Assembly: GCA_003135595.1 (NCBI GenBank)
Contig: PLCI01000124.1
Coordinates: 1 to 6,589 of the forward strand
Source of the DNA: Acidimicrobiaceae bacterium
GTDB lineage: Bacteria; Actinomycetota; Acidimicrobiia; Acidimicrobiales; RAAP-2
DNA length: 6,589 bases
Reading direction: 5' to 3'
The translations under genes were made by a program, and so were the position numbers. The notes under the pieces are model-generated. The model did no database searches, was not told the DNA's origin, and was given only the letters and a program-made list of their open reading frames with translations. Positions 4,644-6,589 of the stretch are shown piece by piece (within the stretch, counting starts at the first letter, position 1; the number at the start of each line of letters is the position of its first letter).

Positions 4644-5411
4644 TCACGGGACTAGAGAGAGGCCGCCGTCGAGGTTGATGCCCGCCCCGGTCACGTAGGA
4701 CGCGCGTGCCGACAGCAGAAAGGCGCAGAGGTCGGCGAACTCGTCGGCGAGCCCGAATCGTCCGAGCGGGACGCGCGCCGTGTGGGCTGTCGACTCGTAG
4801 AAGTCGGTGACCTTGGCTCCGGTCGCCGCGGCGCGACGCTCCCACTGGCCCGACGCGACGAGCCCGATGAGCACCGCGTTGACACGGATGCCGCGCGGCC
4901 CGAGCTCGCGTGAGAGCGCCTTGGTGAGCGCCAGTCCCGCGGCGCGCGACGCCGAGGTCGGCGTCGTGTTGGCATCCGGTGCCTTCGCGCTGATCGCGAG
5001 CACGTTGACGATCGAGCCGCCCCGCTCGAGGTAGGCGGACCCGCGGCGCGCAAGGCGCGCGGCGGCGAGCACCTTCAGCTCGAAGTCGCTCTGCCACTGC
5101 TCGTCGGTCGACTCCACGACGGGCACGGCCGATGCCCGGCCGGCGTTCGACACAATGCCGTCGAGTCGACCGAACCGCTCCGCGGTGTCGTCCACGAACC
5201 CGTCGAGCGCGGCGCCGTCGGTGACGTCGACCTGGGCGACGTAGACGTCGCCGGCCGCGAGGTCGGCTCTGGCCGCCTCGAGGCGCCGCTCATCTCGACC
5301 GCACACCGCGACGCGAGCTCCCTCGGCGATGAGACGGCGCGCGAGCGCAAGTCCGAGCCCGTCCGTGCCGCCCGTCACGAGCACGGCTCGTCCTTCGAGC
5401 TCAAGGTCCAT
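4644..5411 (-). CDS. SDR-fold oxidoreductase-like protein with degenerate YxxxK motif
   Basis: This 255-residue classical-length short-chain dehydrogenase/reductase fold protein has the cofactor motif TGGTDGLG (13-20, TGxxxGxG), Arg39-Asp40 after the second strand (which hints at NADP(H) preference), VDV (61-63), SNAG (88-91), SIVNVLAISA (133-142, with Ser141 at the catalytic Ser position), and a C-terminal FLLSARASYVTGAGINLDGG (231-250), the usual SDR ending. The active-site YxxxK block, normally Y-S-A-S-K-A-A, reads TSASRAA (152-158), so Tyr becomes Thr152 and Lys becomes Arg156. Ordinary SDR redox catalysis is therefore doubtful. The frame is open 21 codons further up to 5474, but ATG 5411-5409, just before MDLELEGRAVLVTGG and preceded by a G-rich ribosome-binding stretch at 7 bases, is the sensible start. 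The gene starts inside the last codons of the upstream kinase gene, so the two are probably co-transcribed. The substrate is unknown. Confidence 0.9.
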   Translation of the reverse strand: MDLELEGRAVLVTGGTDGLGLALARRLIAEGARVAVCGRDERRLEAARADLAAGDVYVAQVDVTDGAALDGFVDDTAERFGRLDGIVSNAGRASAVPVVESTDEQWQSDFELKVLAAARLARRGSAYLERGGSIVNVLAISAKAPDANTTPTSASRAAGLALTKALSRELGPRGIRVNAVLIGLVASGQWERRAAATGAKVTDFYESTAHTARVPLGRFGLADEFADLCAFLLSARASYVTGAGINLDGGLSLVP

Positions 5412-6066
5412 CTCGGTGCCCCCCCTCTCTCGCGAGCGTCGTGCCCGGCGGCGCCACGCCGGGCATGGCGGCAAGGCTGGCCGACAGACTCCGCAGCTGC
5501 GCCGCGGTCGTGACGTGCACGAGGCGAAGTTCGGCGCGCGGCGGGCAGGCGAGGAACCGGCCCATCTCGACGTGGCGCTGTGCGTGCGTGGTCCAGGCCC
5601 ACGCGATGATCGAGACCTCGGGATCGGTCCGGAACAGATTGGAGACGCGCTCCTTGTTGCCGTTCCACAGCTCCTCGCGGAGCACCGCCCTTCGGATCGA
5701 GCGGCGCAGCACCCGAGCCATCACCGTGCGGCGTGGCAGGTCGAGCAGCACGACCGTGTCGGCGCGGTCAAGGAGGAGGGGAGCCACCTGGCGGTAGTTC
5801 CCACAGACGACCCAGCGCTCGGCATCCATGAAGGAGGCGACCGCGGCACGGAACCGCTCGTCGTCGAGCGGGGTCCATCCCGCCTGGTGAAAGATGCCGT
5901 CGAGCTCGACGTGGGGGATGGCGCGCGTCGTCGCGATCCGTCGTGCGAGCGTCGTCTTCCCGGACCCGCTCGTGCCTCGGATGATGATGCGACGCGCGTC
6001 GTGCGGGAGCTGCACCACGGCCCCAGGCGCCACGTGGCGATCGTACCGCCCTACGATCCGCGCCAT
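5401..6066 (-). CDS. P-loop nucleotide kinase-like protein (adenylate kinase/FlaR-like family)
   Basis: This is a protein of about 221 residues with one small-kinase domain. Walker A is GTSGSGKT (31-38). HVELDGIFHQAGW (52-64) follows the pattern of the FlaR/adenylate-kinase-like family (ELD..hw..gW). WVVCGNY (85-91) and VVLLDLPRR (105-113) form the next strands, and RRSIRRAVLREELWNGNKE (121-139) is an Arg-rich lid with the 'ELWNGN' signature of this family. Members are often annotated as adenylate kinases or AAA ATPases, but their substrate is mostly unknown. The tail after about 200 is low in conserved features. The gene overlaps the SDR start by 11 bases and probably shares its mRNA. The start is uncertain. 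ATG 6066-6064 overlaps the divergent MFS ATG and has no ribosome-binding site. GTG 6033-6031 would give about 210 residues and lies 6 bases after a TACGAT -10-like element, which fits a leaderless message. Confidence 0.85.
   Translation of the reverse strand: MARIVGRYDRHVAPGAVVQLPHDARRIIIRGTSGSGKTTLARRIATTRAIPHVELDGIFHQAGWTPLDDERFRAAVASFMDAERWVVCGNYRQVAPLLLDRADTVVLLDLPRRTVMARVLRRSIRRAVLREELWNGNKERVSNLFRTDPEVSIIAWAWTTHAQRHVEMGRFLACPPRAELRLVHVTTAAQLRSLSASLAAMPGVAPPGTTLAREGGHRDGP
6039..6058. promoter_or_regulatory. Inverted repeat with two divergent -10-like arms
   Basis: GATCGTA (6039-6045) and TACGATC (6052-6058) are perfect 7-bp inverted arms around CCGCCC. The right arm holds TACGAT on the plus strand, 7 bases before the MFS ATG. 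The left arm holds TACGAT on the minus strand, 6 bases before a GTG in frame with the kinase. Both fit TANNNT -10 elements for leaderless transcripts. The repeat could instead be a regulator's operator. No -35 elements are evident. Confidence 0.42.
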
Positions 6067-6589
6067 GGCTGACGAGGCGGACTCCTCGTCGATCGTCACC
6101 CGCCTCGTCGTGGTCGTGTTCCTGCAGTGGCTCGGCGCGACGTCGGTCCTGCCGCTCCTGCCGCTGTACCTACGACAGAAGGGTGCGACGCCGTCGACGA
6201 CCGGCGTCGTCATGGCCGCGTACTTCGTCGGCGGCCTGGTGTGCCAGTTCGTCGCCGGACGATTCTCGGACCGCTACGGGCGACGGCCGGTGCTCGTCGC
6301 CGGCCTCGGCTTCTACGCCGTGGCGTGCCTCGGCTTCCTGCTCCCGCTGTCGCCCCTTGCCTACGGCGCGATGCGCTTCGTCCAGGGCGGCGCCGCCGGC
6401 GCAGCCGAGGTCGCGACGCTTGCGACGGTCGCGCTCGTCGTGCCCGCGGCGGGGCGGGGACAGGCGTCCGCGCGCGTCTACGCGGCCCAGCTCGGCGGCG
6501 CGGCGTTCGGGCCCCTCCTCGGTGCCTTCGTCGGCATCCGCGAGATGACGTTCGTCTTCCTGTTCGCCGCGAGCGCCGCGAGCATCGCG
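6065..6589 (+). CDS. MFS transporter, drug:H+ antiporter-like, N-terminal part
   Basis: This is an open frame of 175 codons running off the right edge. After a short acidic cytoplasmic tail (MADEADSSS) comes TM1 (about 13-36) and then further hydrophobic segments at about 46-65, 76-97, 103-126 and 140-158. The TM2-TM3 loop has motif A, GRFSDRYGRRP (65-75, with Asp69 and the Arg pair). RFVQGGAAGA (104-113) matches motif B with its conserved Arg, and LGGAAFGPLLGA (143-154) matches antiporter motif C in TM5. Motif C points to an exporter of the DHA group rather than an importer. The substrate cannot be inferred. The ATG has no Shine-Dalgarno sequence but sits 7 bases after TACGAT, so it is probably leaderless. 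Its start codon overlaps the alternative ATG of the divergent kinase gene by two bases. Confidence 0.9.
   Translation, partial: MADEADSSSIVTRLVVVVFLQWLGATSVLPLLPLYLRQKGATPSTTGVVMAAYFVGGLVCQFVAGRFSDRYGRRPVLVAGLGFYAVACLGFLLPLSPLAYGAMRFVQGGAAGAAEVATLATVALVVPAAGRGQASARVYAAQLGGAAFGPLLGAFVGIREMTFVFLFAASAASIA

Noticed and set aside
5412..5474. 21-codon N-terminal extension of the SDR protein
   Set aside because: It is Arg/Pro-rich, lies inside the kinase gene, and precedes a start with a suitable ribosome-binding site just before the conserved first strand.
6067..6213. 49-codon extension of the kinase beyond the ATG at 6066
   Set aside because: It is antisense to the well-supported MFS N-terminus and shows no kinase sequence.

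Overview
The window is a very GC-rich (roughly 70% by eye), densely packed chromosomal segment from an actinobacterium (Actinomycetota). Four things support this: an actinobacterial-type imuA'-imuB-dnaE2 mutasome cassette, a LexA operator of the CGAAC-N4-GTTCG type, a protein of the mycothiol-dependent maleylpyruvate isomerase family, and several TANNNT -10 elements placed as for leaderless transcripts. The species cannot be named from the sequence.

Positions 1-1951 (minus strand) hold the SOS mutagenesis operon. The order in transcription is imuA' (1920-1267), imuB (1267-173) and the start of dnaE2 (173 to beyond the left edge). Both junctions are TGATG stop/start overlaps. The promoter region combines a perfect 14-bp LexA palindrome that contains the imuA' start codon with an upstream element resembling the PafBC/RecA-NDp damage-response promoter. 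ImuB is unusually short: it keeps its C-terminal regions and a probable clamp-binding motif but has lost large internal parts of the polymerase fold.

Positions 2008-3567 hold a divergent pair. On the minus strand is a DinB/MDMPI-fold, probably mycothiol-dependent enzyme. On the plus strand is an SRAP (YedK/HMCES) protein that crosslinks to abasic sites in single-stranded DNA. They share a 78-bp intergenic region with overlapping -10-like elements and a phased CTCGTC repeat. The mutasome and the SRAP protein lying within 1 kb suggest a small DNA-damage-tolerance neighbourhood.

Positions 3579-6066 (minus strand) hold a PLP-dependent threonine/serine dehydratase that converges on the SRAP gene, with a hairpin made from both stop codons. 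Upstream of it are an SDR-fold protein that appears to lack the catalytic Tyr and Lys, and a small P-loop nucleotide kinase-like protein that overlaps the SDR gene by 11 bases. At the right edge, divergent from the kinase, is the N-terminal part of a 12-TM-type MFS exporter (6065 to the end). The kinase and MFS genes are separated by an inverted repeat whose two arms each read as a -10 element.

I see no rRNA, tRNA, CRISPR array or insertion sequence. No wholly new system is evident. The most unusual items are the minimised ImuB, the apparent double (LexA plus PafBC-like) control with an operator-embedded start codon, and the SDR with a degenerate active site.
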